Source: Syngnathus acus (lineage: Eukaryota; Chordata; Actinopteri; Syngnathiformes; Syngnathidae). Taken from it: DNA of 64,000 nt. A program made the position numbers and the translations under genes. Under the pieces are notes generated by a model that saw only the letters and a program-made list of their open reading frames with translations, did not search any database and was not told the origin of the DNA. The stretch lies in assembly GCF_901709675.1 (NCBI RefSeq), contig NC_051095.1, positions 2,915,956 through 2,979,955 of the forward strand. The letters run 5' to 3'. This document shows, one piece after another, positions 49,820 through 63,375 of the stretch. The number at the start of each line of letters is the position of its first letter. Position 1 is the first letter of the stretch.

Positions 49820-52263
49820 GACGCTCTTCTTCTCCCGGCGCGTGTGTGTGTCAGCAAATGCAGACAGCATCTGTCCCATTATGATGAAAAGGCGAGAAGG
49901 AGGTCGTCAGAAAGAAGGTCATCCTGCTAGCTATTACAGAGGAAAAAAGAATAACGAGTTGTTTCTGCCAATAAAAGCACGTCGGCGCACCGACGAGACG
50001 AGCCCGCGTAAACCAAACTGCGACGACGTTCCGGTGTCTAAATGAGACACCGTTGCACCTCGTAATTAACTTTCACTGAGCCAAACAGGAAGCGGCGCTC
50101 CCAGGTTGTACAAACCTTCATTTTCAGTTTATATTTATCGTGGAGTGGTCGTGGTCTTCCTGACGTTTTTAATTGCTTCCCACGTAAACAGTAATTGCAA
50201 CATTTTGCAGCGTTGAGTCATTAACTCCCAAATATATGGGATTCCCCGTTGAGGTCCACGCCCCTGAAAATAAACCCAAATTACGCACTCGCATCCTACC
50301 TCAAAGTCGTCTTTGGATTTTACATAATGTATGATGTAATTAATAATAAATAATAATAATAATAAAAAAATACAAATAAATAATAAAACAATATAATAAT
50401 ATTTATATAATTTGTAGTATTTGTGACGTTGCATTAACTCAAGATACCGAGTAGCTGCTGTCGCAAATGAAAAAAATGTCGTGTCGTTCTATTTTGTGGC
50501 TAACTAAATTAGCCGCATTTTTTTTTTTATCTGTAAACGCAACACTTTAACTGGCAAGTACCAACAATTTTAGCTAAGTCAATGAATAGCCAAACAAAAA
50601 AAATATATTTATAAAGGCTGTCTGTCGAAATGTTAGTTAGCAAGCAGCCAGCTTCCCGGATAGACATCATGAGTTCTTCCTTGGCTCGTTCTCCAGCCAG
50701 CTATAAATGTTTATTCTGTATATATATTGTGTAATTCCACGAAAATCCAACATTGTATCAAAGGCTAATACATATTCAGTGCTTTACATAGTTTGGAAAG
50801 GCGAGCCGGCTGCCTCTGAGCTACATCGTTCCAACTAAGCCCGCAGAGAAAAGGGTTGGGAATTAAGTCAAGCAGAGATAGTCGTATTATAAAGTCTCCG
50901 AAGAGACAACGTGGCAAGATGAAAAAAAATCGCTGCATCGGGCATGTGCGCGACACCTACAAATCTCACACAAGTACATCGCCGGCCGGCTGTCGACGGC
51001 GGGCTCGCAGCGGGGCGCTCCGTGCTGAGTTGGCGGATTGCAAATGAGATGACTGACGCAACGGGAGAGCAGACAACAAGATGTACGCCTCGGCCTAGGG
51101 AAAACAAAACAGTGTTGACAAAACTTTGAGTCAAGGTGCATGATTTAAATAAAAAATGAAAAAAAGTCAAAGCCACAGAAAGATGATGCACGCACACTCG
51201 CGATGCACAACGAGGCGCTCTAAAGCATCATTGATTCACGACTCGCATTTAGGCTCTTGTTCTCATCAAATTCGAGTTTGGACCGGTAGTAAAAAAGCAA
51301 GCTCGTTGGCAATTACGTAAACACGCGCGACGGTGACGCAATAAAGCAGCTTTACTACGTCTGCAGTTCCCGACGCGGCCGCCCCGGGACGAGGGAGGGA
51401 GGGAGGGCAGGAGTCGTAAAAGAGAACGGCGCCGTAAAACCGGATCGCTGTCTGATGTCATCACATCAGCTTGGAAAAAGGCCAGATGCTGCTCGTGGGA
51501 ATATGATTTGATAATTTGCCGGACTTGCATTTGTTCCGCATTTCCAAACCCATCCCACACTTATTTTGTTTTAATCTTCACTACTCCACATTGTCAGCAT
51601 CTCCACCTCAGCATCCAAACACACTCTGACCCGCTCGACCCGTTCATGATGTCATCCGTTCGTCATTGATCACCTCTCCAGATATCTCCGAACCGGGTCA
51701 CTTCTTGACTCTGAAAGAGTGAAATCATCCTGACATGTAAAAACAGAAATGAAAATGATGTACAACGATAGCTGAAGAATGGCGCTCTTGCTTCAGCGTT
51801 GCACACACACACACGCACACACTTAGGCACACGTGTTGCATGAGCGCTAAAAGGGCTGAGCGATAAATGTGCTCGCAGCTCCGTGGCCTTTAAAATGTCT
51901 CCAGTTTGTCATTTAGTGACGAGGACGTGAACTGAATGGGGTCGCGACTCAAACGGAATACCAAGGGAGTCGAGGATGTCGAGGTGGGGGAGGAGGAGGG
52001 AGGAAAGAAGAGAAGGCGGATAAGAGGAGAGGACACCAGGGAGAATGACTGGTAAATAAAAGCACGGCTGATGTTTGCGGGAAGGATGCCGAACTGTCTT
52101 GTTGTAGTCGGCATCGTGCTGAGAGCGGCTATTTGCCAGATTGAACGAAAAAAAAAAATGCCAGTGATCCATCGTTCGGAAGATTCCGACTCACTTAACA
52201 GTTAGCTCCGCCCAACTAAACTTAAAGCGAATGATGCCGTTTGTTTCAAACAGATACTTAAAC

Positions 52264-52330
52264 GTTGCTAGCTTAATGCTAACGCTAAACAGCATCTATG
52301 TTGCAGTGCTATGACAAGAAGAAGAACAAC
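52264..52330 (+). repeat. TAGCTTAATGCTAAC repeat, uninterrupted copy
   Basis: TGCTAGCTTAATGCTAACGC, AAACAGCATCTATGTTGCAG, TGCTATGACAAGAAG. This is the unbroken version of the copy split at 45786/46640. A shorter relative is at 60768-60798 (TTAGCATCTATGTTGCAATG). Confidence 0.65.
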
Positions 52331-52355
52331 TGAGATGAGCTCGCATCTGACGCTC

Positions 52356-52374
52356 TACTGCCCTCTGTTGGCCA
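52356..52374 (-). promoter_or_regulatory. CTCF-like motif
   Basis: The complement TGGCCAACAGAGGGCAGTA fits the CTCF 19-mer at about 15 positions. Followed about 25 bp later by CGTTTCCATT, as at the 8749 site. Confidence 0.45.
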
Positions 52375-53196
52375 AAGAGGAACAGATTAGTCGCGTTTCC
52401 ATTCATTTCAATGGGAAGCGATGATTCGGATTGGAATGCTTTCAGTACAATTGAACATTTTTGACACACTTCTTGTCTTTGTGACCTAATATCCCGTCAA
52501 CACATACACCAGCATGGTTTTCTAGGGCCCACATGCTGAAACGTGACAGAACGCCCCCCAGCTGGACTCTGATGAGGGCACTGGACCCGCTGTGCCAGTG
52601 GGCCCTTATTTGCATACAAATCAACGGCAAGCAGTGCTCACGTGCACACGATCACACACACCTCGCCACATCCTGACATGTGGATGCAGAAATCATGTCA
52701 TCTGCCCTTTACACACACAAGCTTGTGGGCAAAATGTGGTTAAAGCAGCACTTGTGGTGTGTGAAATTTTTTTCTCGGCTTGTAGACCCCAAAAAACATC
52801 CCAAAAAGTGGCATAATGGAACATCAATATTTTATCTTGTCTTTAGTATCGAGAGGAACACGTATTGGTTTTGTTCCACGATGGCCCCTCGCGCGTGGTT
52901 ACAAGAGTTGAGTTTGACACCTGTGCATTATTGGAAGAACATTAAAGTGACAAGAGCATCTGACCTCTGTCACATACAAAGTGAAGAGCGAGAGGCTGGG
53001 CTGAGGAAGACGAAAGATGGCGAGATGAAGTTTGAGGAAGGGGGGGCAGAATAAATAATCCCCTTTAAAGGTCGCCGTGGTTTTTCTCGGAGGGGAGGGA
53101 GGCGGTTACAAAGAGGAAAGAAAAAAAACGCTCCAAGATTTATATGTTAGCGAAGGAGCAGCACTTAAGAATTCTCCATCATCGCCACGGCGACTG

Positions 53197-53242
53197 GTCA
53201 CCAGGCAACCGGGTACACAATGGCTGCGGTCGCCGTGGCAAC
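53197..53242 (+). promoter_or_regulatory. tandem RFX X-box motifs
   Basis: GTCACCAGGCAAC (53197-53209) and GTCGCCGTGGCAAC (53229-53242) both satisfy GTNRCC(N0-3)RGYAAC with spacers of 1 and 2. A GTCGCC half-site lies at 53071-53076. They sit at the left edge of a CpG-rich segment. A pair this tight is unlikely by chance but has no gene assigned. Confidence 0.6.
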
Positions 53243-54400
53243 AGCTCGCTCTCCCTCCCTCCGGGCGGACGAGAGGGAGACGGAGGGAGCCGAGGGGGGG
53301 TGAGACAGGTAGACAGATGGAGTGACAGGGGGAGGAGAGCGAGACGGAGGGCCGGAGGTGAGAGGCAGCCGCTCGAGGGGGAGGTGTGAAGACGAAAGGA
53401 GGCGCATTGCACCTTGGCAGGTGCGGCGCGTTGGCCAAATGAGTGCAAAAAGCAGAGTGCGAAATGTAATGAGCGATGAATGTCGCGCCATATGTGACCC
53501 GGCGCCGGGGGAACCTCGTCTTTCATTTTTCACTTTTACGCATGGCCGTTGATTTGAACACAATCGTTTATCCCGCCGGACATATGCTGCTTTCCCCTCA
53601 ACTGAAATTGGCCACGTTATAAAAATAAGAAAACAAATCGGATTTTCCATACAATGAATCTTACTACCGAGTGGAAAAAAAAAAGTGAGAAATTAAAATG
53701 CGAGAATGCTTTCTCTGAGTGCGCGCAACGAGGCGCTCTATTTTTCGTGGGACTGATTTGCTAAATGAAAAAAAAAAATCTCATGCTAAAAAGTACATTT
53801 ATTTTGTTGAGGTGCTACATCTTGATGGAGATGTTTCATATTAGGGGAGGAGCTAACTCCAAGTATTATTCAGGGATGAGAATTTCCATGTTTTTTTCCG
53901 TCTAAAGTATTTTCGTGAATCAAGTAAATCCGTTGAGAAAATTACTTTTTTATATATGGGGGTGAGCGGCCGGCTACCTGGCCGGGCAACGTTAGCCTCG
54001 GTGATTCTTGACTTTTTCACATTTGCCATTCTCATCCCTGATAATTGCCAGGCAGACTTCCATTTTGTTATCGTGAATCGGAGCCCAACACGAAGAAATC
54101 AACATAGCTTGACGAGCGGCGCGTCAGACTGGGCTGGCTTGGCAGAACTTTTTGCGGTGATTCACTAGAGCAGCTGATGTGACAGCTGACGCTGCATATT
54201 CATGGCGGCGACGCCCACACGCGCGGTGACGCCGCAGAACCAACGCCATTTATTGTACAGATAAAAGCGGCAAGATGCGGCTCCCATCGCTTCTGGGAAG
54301 ATGAGGTCGGAGTGGGTTCAGGGGAATTTTTGGCCCAGCGTTTGTGAGGTCAGTCGGAATTGTTTCCTCGTTGGGATGATGGAAAAGGATTCAGGCGGAT

Positions 54401-54420
54401 GGGGGGGGGGGGGGGGGGGG
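54401..54420. repeat. poly(G) run
   Basis: About 20 consecutive G residues; G-quadruplex potential. Confidence 0.9.
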
Positions 54421-54956
54421 ATTTCATCTGTTGCGCTTCAAAATAGTCAATTTGGACGGAGTAGAAAGTTAATTGTTTTAAAATGTCTGGAGCAAAAGTG
54501 GGGGCGGAATCCTCACATCTCCAAAATGGCCAATTTAGGCCAATTAGAAGAAGAAAAACGCTGATTTGCATTTTTCTCGAAAGCCTTTTCCGACACTTGA
54601 ATTTATTTAATAAAGTGTAAAAATACCAAACAACGTTTGGAGAAGCCAATTGCATCGATTAGTGAAAAAATAAATAAATCCAATTGTCCGTATTTGGATA
54701 TCAGAGGCTTTTTGGGCAACGAAGGTTAGCTACTTAATCAATGAACGACTGGCATGAGCACAAAGCATGATTGACAGACGCTAGCCGGCATCCGCATCGC
54801 TCCCAATTAGTCCGTCTCTAATTCCATGTTGCGCATCAACACAATTTAGTCGTTAACACCTCCGATAAGACTTACCGAAGCCTTCGGGCTCAACAGTACA
54901 GGAATGCTGTAATTGTATGTTTGGAAAGTTGCATCTCAGTTTGGATATGTATCTGT

Positions 54957-55064
54957 GCGTGTGTGTGTGTGTGTGTGTGTGTAGTCTTCCCGATAAGGGG
55001 TACAGATACGTAGAGCGAGAGTGAGATTGTGTGTGCGTGTGTGTGTGCGTGTGTGTGTGTGTGT
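54957..55064. repeat. two (GT)n microsatellites
   Basis: (GT)n at 54957-54982 and an interrupted (GT)n at about 55027-55064, separated by about 45 bp of unique sequence. Confidence 0.92.
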
Positions 55065-56058
55065 GAAGGGGGGGTTGGAGGGCCTTAAAGCTGAAGCTGT
55101 AAATCACTTAACCTGGGGCTAATGGGTTTACGAGCTGTAATACACACACAGACACACACACGCACACACACACACGTGTCACAAACACAACTTGTGATGT
55201 TCTTTAGGTGGCCTAAACACAATGGATGTGTTTCATCAGTTTGTTCTCATTCTTTAGTCTCTTTGATTGTCTTCCTCCATGCACGTGAATACTAAAAAAA
55301 AAAAATAAATTTAAGCCGCTTTCTAGCACAAATTCATGAGAGAAAAAGGCGGAGAACCTCACCGTGGAAGAGCAGCAACAGCTCCACTTACGTGATGATG
55401 GGGTGGCTGCGTTGTTGCTACGACAACAAGCAGGAGGTAGAGGGGCTTGTTTGGCAGAGATGTCATTTTCTTCCCGTCGCCGCAAATCCGACGTGTCAGC
55501 TGGCGACTCGTTGGATTTATCACGGGGAGAAAATGGCGGACGAGGACGGCTGCCGGAGACGGCTCGGTTAGCTCGGATGACACCGTATGTTCGTCGCGGG
55601 AAAAAAAAAAACTCGGGCGACGCCTCCTAATTCTGTCATTAATCAATCCAGGGTTGGACTCGATGAACTAAAGCAAGAGATGGGGAGCCATCTGTTGCCA
55701 ACTCTAGTTTCTTCTGTTCTTCTTGCCGGTAGGCCCGGATCGGGTAATTTGTACATTCTGGTGAATTCCTGCTAGGCTAAACTGCAATGTTCACCAGGGA
55801 TTGGCAACTTGACTTAAGGTAGTCTACGGAATTTTTTTATCCCCCCACAGTTTATCAGCATTTCTTGAAGATTTTTTTGGGATTTGGATTGCGAATGCTA
55901 ACGTTAGCCATTAGCCATATCATTATACCACTGACTGCCTACCTTTGTTGTTGTTAAGTTACAATCATTTTTTACCAAAATTAGCAAAATGCAGTACAAC
56001 TAGAAACATGAACACAAAAATACAAAATTGAAAGACTCCTGCAATTGTCGCTGCCATC

Positions 56059-56129
56059 TTAACTTATTCACTGCCAACCCAGTTAATATCTTTGACGTCT
56101 ATACCCGTCAATGGCACTGAATGAGTTAA
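56059..56129. mobile_element. 71-bp palindromic MITE
   Basis: TTAACTTATTCACTGCCA at the left and TGGCACTGAATGAGTTAA at the right are inverted with two mismatches. The inner TTTGACGTCTATACCCGTCA resembles a repeat frequent in fish (cactgcca...gacgtctat...tggcagtg). It is probably a minimal MITE; relatives may include TTTCCACTGCCAGCC at about 8907. Confidence 0.6.
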
Positions 56130-57350
56130 AGTTCGCATCAGTTGAAACTTGCAGAGAAAAAAAAAAAACAGAAGCTAGCAGCAGACTGAAAGGGAGGCGA
56201 AACGTCAAAATGCCAACGTGTTCCCGTCAGCTTCCTCCAACAAAAGGATGGCCGCCGGCTATTCTTGTACGCCATGTCGACGTACATCTCAAATGTCAAT
56301 ATATCGTGCCGAGCGCTTCCGGGCTATTATTTGTGGGGTCGCGTTTTTTTTTTCCCCGGCCATCAGTCAAGACGCTATCGCCGAGGAAGTCTGAAAAGTC
56401 TTTAAAATTTGACGCCATCCGTGGCAGAAATGATTCATGACGCCAATCGGAGCGAGACAACATGGCGTTAAGCAGCCTCGCTCATTCCCGCACCGACGGA
56501 CGCTCGTTTGCCAACGTAAGCAAAGATCCGGCTTGGGCGCCGGCTGTTGCCGATTGTTGTCCCTCGTTGTTTTTTTGTCACCGTCGCTCGTTCCGGATGG
56601 GATTAACGAGATTGCGCCTTGCGTATTCAGACATGAGAGTGAGACGGGCTACCGAATGTTTAGTGACGAAACGTCTGTAGGGGTGAACGGCGCTCTCTTG
56701 TTGCATTTGGCCGGGAATCAGGCTCCCCTCTGGCTGTTTCCGTCAGCCTGTTGCGGCCCGTTGCCGTAACTACTCAAGGGCCAACTTCGTCGGCGGTAGC
56801 TGGAGGCTTCGCGCCGTCGATCGGTGATGTCATTAGAAGAGTCAAACTGTGCCTCCAGGTGTGAAAATGTGGGAAGGAATCCAGAACACATCACGTTGAG
56901 CTGGCTGCTCATGCCGGCGAGCTTCCCTCAACGCTAAGCCCAAATGTCTGGCCTGAGCCAGGGCACATGTCAGTCATTAAAAGTTCAATCCTTCCAGTGT
57001 ACACACATTGGAAATATTTTGGACGATTGCAGAAAGTGATCTCGTTTTTTTTATTTTTTTTATGTGCGTACAGTGGAGAACGAGTTTAGGCAATAAAAAT
57101 CGTTTAATCGTTCACAATGATCGATATCCCCTGGGCTTAACAAGAAACAAGTTAAATGTTAAATCATTCCAAAAAAAAAATAAGAAACATTTTCTGGGGA
57201 ACACAAATTTTGTAAATTACTTTTGGATCAAGCTAAACATTTTGTATTTATTTACTTATTTAAAAACAATTCAATTAATGTTTCATTTTATATATGAAAA
57301 AGTGGTTGCAATCATTTTTTACAATTATGCCAATTTTTAATCAGGGAATG

Positions 57351-57351
57351 C

Positions 57352-57387
<36 letters not shown>
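57351..57387. repeat. (AAT)n microsatellite
   Basis: Twelve uninterrupted trinucleotide units. Confidence 0.95.
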
Positions 57388-57388
<1 letters not shown>

Positions 57389-60222
57389 CAGGCCAATCTG
57401 CAGACCTCAAAAGTCATCGATTAAAGTTTAAACATTCCTACATAGACAGAAAAAACCAAGAACAAAGTCTCCACTATTCATTTTCTCCTCAAACTATTCT
57501 TGCGTGTGTTGAGTCATTGTGTTTAAAAAGTATGTTCTAATCTAGTAAATTCTTCCACGCTGACACAGCATTCCCTTGATTTATATCCGCCGACATTCCC
57601 GGCCAACGACCGCGCAATCAACTTTCAGCGTCACTTTTGCGAGCCGCCAGCAGCGGCAGCTCGCTCGGTTCTGCCGACCCGGCCCGTGTTGACAAACAAG
57701 AGCCGAATGTCAAGTCTCGACTGTCGGAGGCTGAAGATGCAAAAGGGGTCGGCGGCGGGAGCGGACCGATAGACCCGTTTAAATCCCGGGCCCAAGTATC
57801 GTTCTCATCGACGCTCTCCTGTTGCTTCTGGAGATAAATTGAGGGCTGCTCTGCTCGCTGGCGTTTTATTGCCTTCCAAGAGAGAGCAGAGCAGAAACGG
57901 AGTTCTGGAAGAAGAAGAAGGAAGCCTCGGATAAATATTCCCACTCGGCTCACCGGCGTTATTTGATGCCGTCGTCTCATACGAGGACTTTGGCTTGCCA
58001 TTAAGTCTTTTTCAGGCTGCGGACAAGCTAAAAGGAATTTAATTAAATCGCACACACGCTTCCCTTAAACAAAATCGAAACGGGTTCTTCATCTTTTGAA
58101 AACACGTGCGGTTTTGAAGGACGCCGATGTTTGACGACGTCGAAACAGAGAAAGCCACAAATTCCGAATGGGATCTGTCAGCGGCTACGCAAAGAGATTA
58201 GCGTTATGACAAGCAAGTACTTACAAGAGGGAGCTTTTAAATTCAATCATCCAAAAATGAGATGACTTATTTATGTGTACTCGAAAACCGTAAAAATAGA
58301 GCTGGCTCATCGTTTCGCTCATCTGCATGGCTGACATTCTCTTTCTAGTTGAGAATGCCCCAAGAGTTTAGATACAGCCAATTATTAGTTGGAATTATTT
58401 TGAAAAATAAACCAATTATTTCCCCTCTGTGTATCGTGACTGCAATTCAATTAGCGATTTTTTTTTCTCGTGTATTTTTAAACAAATATAAGTAATAAAT
58501 TTATTGAATAAGCAAAATCAGATTTTTTTTTACGATTTTTTTAATCTGAAATGCAAATAAATCTGTTATTTGCAACAATAATTTGATAAGATGATTTTAA
58601 TTTATTTTTTATTTTTTATTGAGAACAGTCCAATTACAATATTGGACTGTTATTCTTAAGCACTCATGTCATCGAGACACTAAATCCAAATTAACATACG
58701 CATCGACCAAAATGAAGCGGAAGTTGTTTTTTTTTTTCCGAATAGTTGGCAATTGCGACGAAGATTCAAATTCGATTAATCGTTAATCCGTGCAATTTCC
58801 CTGACTGCACTTCTTAAGCACTCTAAGACACCATCTGAAAAAAATCAAATATCCAAATTCACCATAATGAAGTGGAAGTTTTGTTTTTTTTCCAAAATAT
58901 TTTGGCCATTGCGACTTCCAATCCGATGAATGGTTCATCTGCGCCTCCCATGCAATTTCCCTGTGGAGTTGCGGCGCGCCCGTGTGCTAAATCTCCTCTT
59001 GCGTGTGCACTTTCTTGTCGTGTCTAATAATAGCAGGCCACCTGCACTTGAAGCGAGATGGCAAGTCAACCTGCAAGCTTCCCCGCCGCGCGCTCGCCCA
59101 AATGTTCCGCCGTTGATGCGAAACACGTGTGATGCGTACTCGCCGGAATGAAACGTGCCAGAGTGTGTGTGTGCGATCCGTTAAACTGCCCAAATCAAGC
59201 CGAGGAACGGGCGTCCTTGCCGTCACCTTCCGCTTGCGCACTTGGACCGGCTTTTATTATTCATGGAGACCAAAAAAAAAAAAAAAACTTTCCTCCAATG
59301 CTCCCCCCCTCCCCTCCCCTCTCTATTTTTAAGGTAATTTATTTAGCTGATTGGCCGCGTGTTTCGTTGGCCTCCGGGGTTTTCGGCGGACGTCTTTATT
59401 GACATTGATTCGGGATGTGTTCATCGTGCTTTAGCGAGCAAAGCTGCACTTATTCACACGCCGTGACGCCATAATGACACCGGTCCAAGAGAACCAAAGC
59501 GGCTGATAGCCAATCTGAGCTTCTAATTAGGTTTCCAGGCCTCTCACTTTGGCTTATTTGCGGCGATAAACAATCAAAGATGAAAATAGCGCTTTGGCGC
59601 ATCATCCGCCGGACGACTGATTTGAGATTTGCCGAGTCACACGCTGGCTTGTTGCCTGCTGCCCTTGCTCGGGAAAGTAATCCCCTCCCTTCAAAGTCAA
59701 GCGTGGACCCGGGAAGCACGCGGTCAGAATTGTAAATAAATCATCCAGTTAGGGCCAGACATGCCAGCAAGAGGAACACACACACTCACACACACACACA
59801 GCATTCAATGATTGGTGTGTCCTGAGCGTATAGACGAGGCCAGCTGATGAATGAGAGTCTGTGGTTTAATGAAGTGTGTTTATTAGGCGGCCATCGGTGG
59901 TTAACAACACGCATGCACGCCAAGTTGAAGGCCTGAAAACGTGGGAGTGGGAACAAAACAAGAAAATGAATGACAATCAAAGAAAAAAAAAAATCACTAT
60001 ATCGCTTTACATCCCAAGACAGTCTCTCTCTATCGTTCTCATACTCGCTCCGTCAAGTTGTTTGCAACTCTACAAGTTCCACCAAAGGTCATTTTGACGT
60101 ATTTTTATTTTGGAGCGCAGACGGCCCCGACGCCATAAATCACGTTCACATCCGTCAGCGGCAGCACGTGTCAAATAACACGGCCGACCAGAGGCCCCAT
60201 TTGTCAATATGCTGGATTTTGC

Positions 60223-60249
60223 TGTGTGTGTCTGTGTGTGTCTGTGTGT

Positions 60250-60298
<49 letters not shown>
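60223..60298. repeat. (GT)n microsatellite
   Basis: GT repeat with TC interruptions in the first half (TGTGTGTCTGTGTG), then a pure run. Confidence 0.96.
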
Positions 60299-60300
<2 letters not shown>

Positions 60301-60896
60301 AAAAATGCTAAAAATAATGGAGCAAAAGGCAATCAAAACAAAATATACATGACAAATGTTGAAAAAAAACTTTACTGACTAGGCGACTATTTCAGAAAGC
60401 CTTAAGTAGGGGGTTGCAGTATATATATATATATATTATTTCGCTTAGGTCGGGGTCACGACGACTTTTTTCATAGTCAGTGTTTTGTGTTTTTTTTTCT
60501 CATTGTTAAAAGTCAGCTTTATAGCGAGACCCTATAAAAACAAACACTCTTTTAAAATGGGTTTTCTTTTCCCTTGCTGTAAGCTTTAAACTTGCCAAAA
60601 GCATCTTTTTAAAGTGTTTTTTAGTGCCTACTTGACCCCACAGACTTTTTCAGCAATTTGACTAATATTGAACAGATCATCGAAAAAAGAGGCTTTGGGC
60701 TGTTATTCTTCAAACTAAAATAAAAGCAACCTGGAAGATTCTGCAGAAAAGGCTCCGCTATCCAATGCTAATTAGCATCTATGTTGCAATGCTTTAATCG
60801 GTAATGTCGACAGACAAAATAGCGGTATTCATTCATATATTATTTATCCTCTGCATAGAACAACAAATATTAATGCCCGACTGATGAGCTCAAGTA

Positions 60897-61350
60897 CCGT
60901 AGTTTCCGGACTATAAGACGCACCGGAAAAACATAAAAATCTATTTTCTGAAAATATTATCTAAATGAAATCTATTGGAGCACGGACTATAAGGCGCACC
61001 TTCAATGAATGGCCCATTTTAAAACTTTGTCCTTATATAAGGCGCACCGGACTATAAGGCGCACCATTAATGCATCATGTCAGATTTGTAATCCAAATCA
61101 AATCATTCTCCATTTTATCTTTTTTACTTCAACTTCAGACGCAACAAATTACTTTATAATCACAAAATAATGATCCATAGTCTTTTTGATTCATGATTCA
61201 TAGTCTTCAGCGGGCTACTTGTGATTGATTTCATGACACAAAGCTTCGGGCCAGTTTAGATTTAGGAATTTGGTCCATATATAAGGCGCACTGTCGGCTT
61301 TTGAGAACATTTTAAGTTTTTAGGTGCGACTTATAGTCCGGAAAATACGG
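60897..61350. mobile_element. TA-target MITE (CCGTATTTTCCGGACTATAAG family), copy 1
   Basis: The ends CCGTAGTTTCCGGACTATAA and the complement of CTTATAGTCCGGAAAATACGG are 28-bp inverted repeats with a few mismatches, and TA flanks both sides (60895-60896, 61351-61352). The interior repeats GGACTATAAGGCGCACC. No transposase. Same family as 63561-63948; Tc1/mariner-superfamily by target site. Confidence 0.88.
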
Positions 61351-62582
61351 TAGGCTTTATAATGCCAACCGAAAAGGTTTGTATGTCCTGTCTGTTTTGA
61401 TGATGGCTTGTATATTTCAATAGGAAAAGATGATTGGAGATAGTTTTGAGGATGGAGGGAAGTATGTTCTGTAAAGCGTTTTGTTGCCGTGACAGCTGTT
61501 GCAAAAGCTATAAATAATAAATAAATAAATAAATAATAAAGCAATAAATAAAGATGTGTTGTCTCGTACATCCTTGGTCAAAGAATGAATTCAATTTGGA
61601 TCTCAAGGCGCTGGTGTAAAAAAAATAATAATAATAACTTTGTGTGGTCCAACCTCGCAGCCTCACATTAAGCCTTTTCTCCGTGCACTATAGCTCTGAT
61701 TCAGACGGGCAAATAAGCGCGAGCCGGGGAGCTCTGATGAGGTCGTTGATACGATGCATGAATGCGGACACAATGCTGAATGATTGCTAATCACAAGCGC
61801 TGAGGGATGGCGGGCTGCACAGCGAGGGCCAAAAGTGGTGATTGGGCTTTGGACAAAAAGAACCAAAAAAAAAACAAGGATAATGGAGGGCGTGCATGTG
61901 GTCGTGAACACACATGCAGTACACACACACACTCACGTACACACAAGCACGCTTAAACATCATGGGCCAGAGCTCAAAGGCCTTCCAATCAGCAGCAGCC
62001 ATGATGAGATGAGAGGACCTCACCTTGTTCTCAAAACAAGTCAAATCACAAGTTAACAAAAAACCCCTGAGACCCCCGCCCCTCCCCAAGAGTCATTCTG
62101 AGGCTGCCAGCTTTATTCTTTTCTTTTCATATATTGTATATTCGCACACCCACCCACACGTGTATAGTATACGTATATAGTATGTATAGTGTATGTTTGT
62201 GTGTGTGTATATACGTGTGTGTGCGTGTGTACATATCAATCGAGATGATTGAAGGAATTGGATTAATTGTTCAGCCTTGTCTTCAAGGTTGCAACCACAA
62301 TTTCTGAGTCATTGTGCACCTGCCTGCGTTTTAGTCAGCACACACTTACACACTCACTATTGTACACTCCCACCTCTCTGAATTACCCGACATTGCAGGT
62401 GGGAGAGACTCCATTACCGAGTTGAACTCTAACCCCGCCTCGGCTGCCCGTCCAGAGAAGTGTGTGTCTGTGTGTGTCTACGTGGGTGTGTGCGCTGCAT
62501 GAGCCCTCCGCACTATGCTCGCTGGATCTTTTTGGAATTCTGGGGAAGTATTTCTGTTTGTCTGATCAAGGAGCCTACCGAC

Positions 62583-62650
62583 CAGTGGTTCTCAAACTGA
62601 GGTCCCTGGACCACCTGAGGTCCACAAGTCGTAGTTTGGGCGATCCGCAA
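62583..62650 (+). mobile_element. hAT-type end fragment
   Basis: CAGTGGTTCTCAAACTGAGG and TCCACAAGTCGTAGTTTGGG resemble the CAGTGGTTCTCAAACT terminus of a vertebrate hAT group. No matching right end was found. Confidence 0.55.
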
Positions 62651-63375
62651 AAGAGTATCTACCTAGCTAGCTATCGGTAAAAGATATAGGGTATAGGATA
62701 TACGTATAGATATAGACTACATAGATATATAGATATAGAATATATAGATCTAGTAATTGAAACTAACTGAAAAAGTAACTGAAACAAGGACACTTGTGCT
62801 GGAAAAAGGTCGTAACTGTTTCTTTTGGTGCTCCGAGTTTATTCTTGCGAAATATTTATGGCAGGTATACGCAGAAGTAAGCCACCTACATTTTATTTGA
62901 TTAATATTTCAGACATGATGGGGATAGCAGCGGCGGGCTGGGGGAAAAAAAAATGAAAGAGTGATAAGTTTAAAGGCATGACGAATGTATATTTTTGCAA
63001 AGCGAGCCTTTAACAAAATAGAGAAGCGTGTCTGCGGCTGCCAAAGGTGTGTGACTGACAAGTCGGAAATAGGAAGCTAGAATAGCAAACGCTTGTTTAT
63101 TTGACTGGCTGAGATTGGAAGGGAAAAAAAATCAAGACACCGATATCATACATTTGCGTCTCATCGGAAAAGCAGCTGCGAGCCAAAATATGTAACATGG
63201 TAACTCCCCCCCCCTATCCTTCTTTTGACAAATGTCTAAACTTTTACTTGCTTGGACCTCATCCAAAAAAATAATTGATGCAAGAGCTACATTCATATTT
63301 CTTCACTATAAACATAAAACAAAGAAGACGTACACGTTTGTACTGAAAGCAACGGCACAACTTTGCTGAGGCTCT

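Larger units (their letters stand above)
46641..60890. other. intergenic stretch, no gene seen
   Basis: Unique sequence with scattered repeats: a hAT-type end at 48559-48598, the hairpin repeat at 49303-49465, a 71-bp MITE at 56059-56129, (AAT)n at 57351-57387 and (GT)n arrays. CpG-rich segments lie at about 53160-53560 (with two X-boxes), 55360-55640 and 56440-56780 and could mark promoters or enhancers. The reverse-strand open frame at 57618-58055 (145 codons) has no recognisable domain and I do not call it a gene. Confidence 0.5.

Noticed and set aside
57618-58055. 145-codon open frame on the - strand
   Set aside because: No recognisable domain, no convincing start context, and repetitive Glu/Arg/Ser-rich shadows on the other strand.
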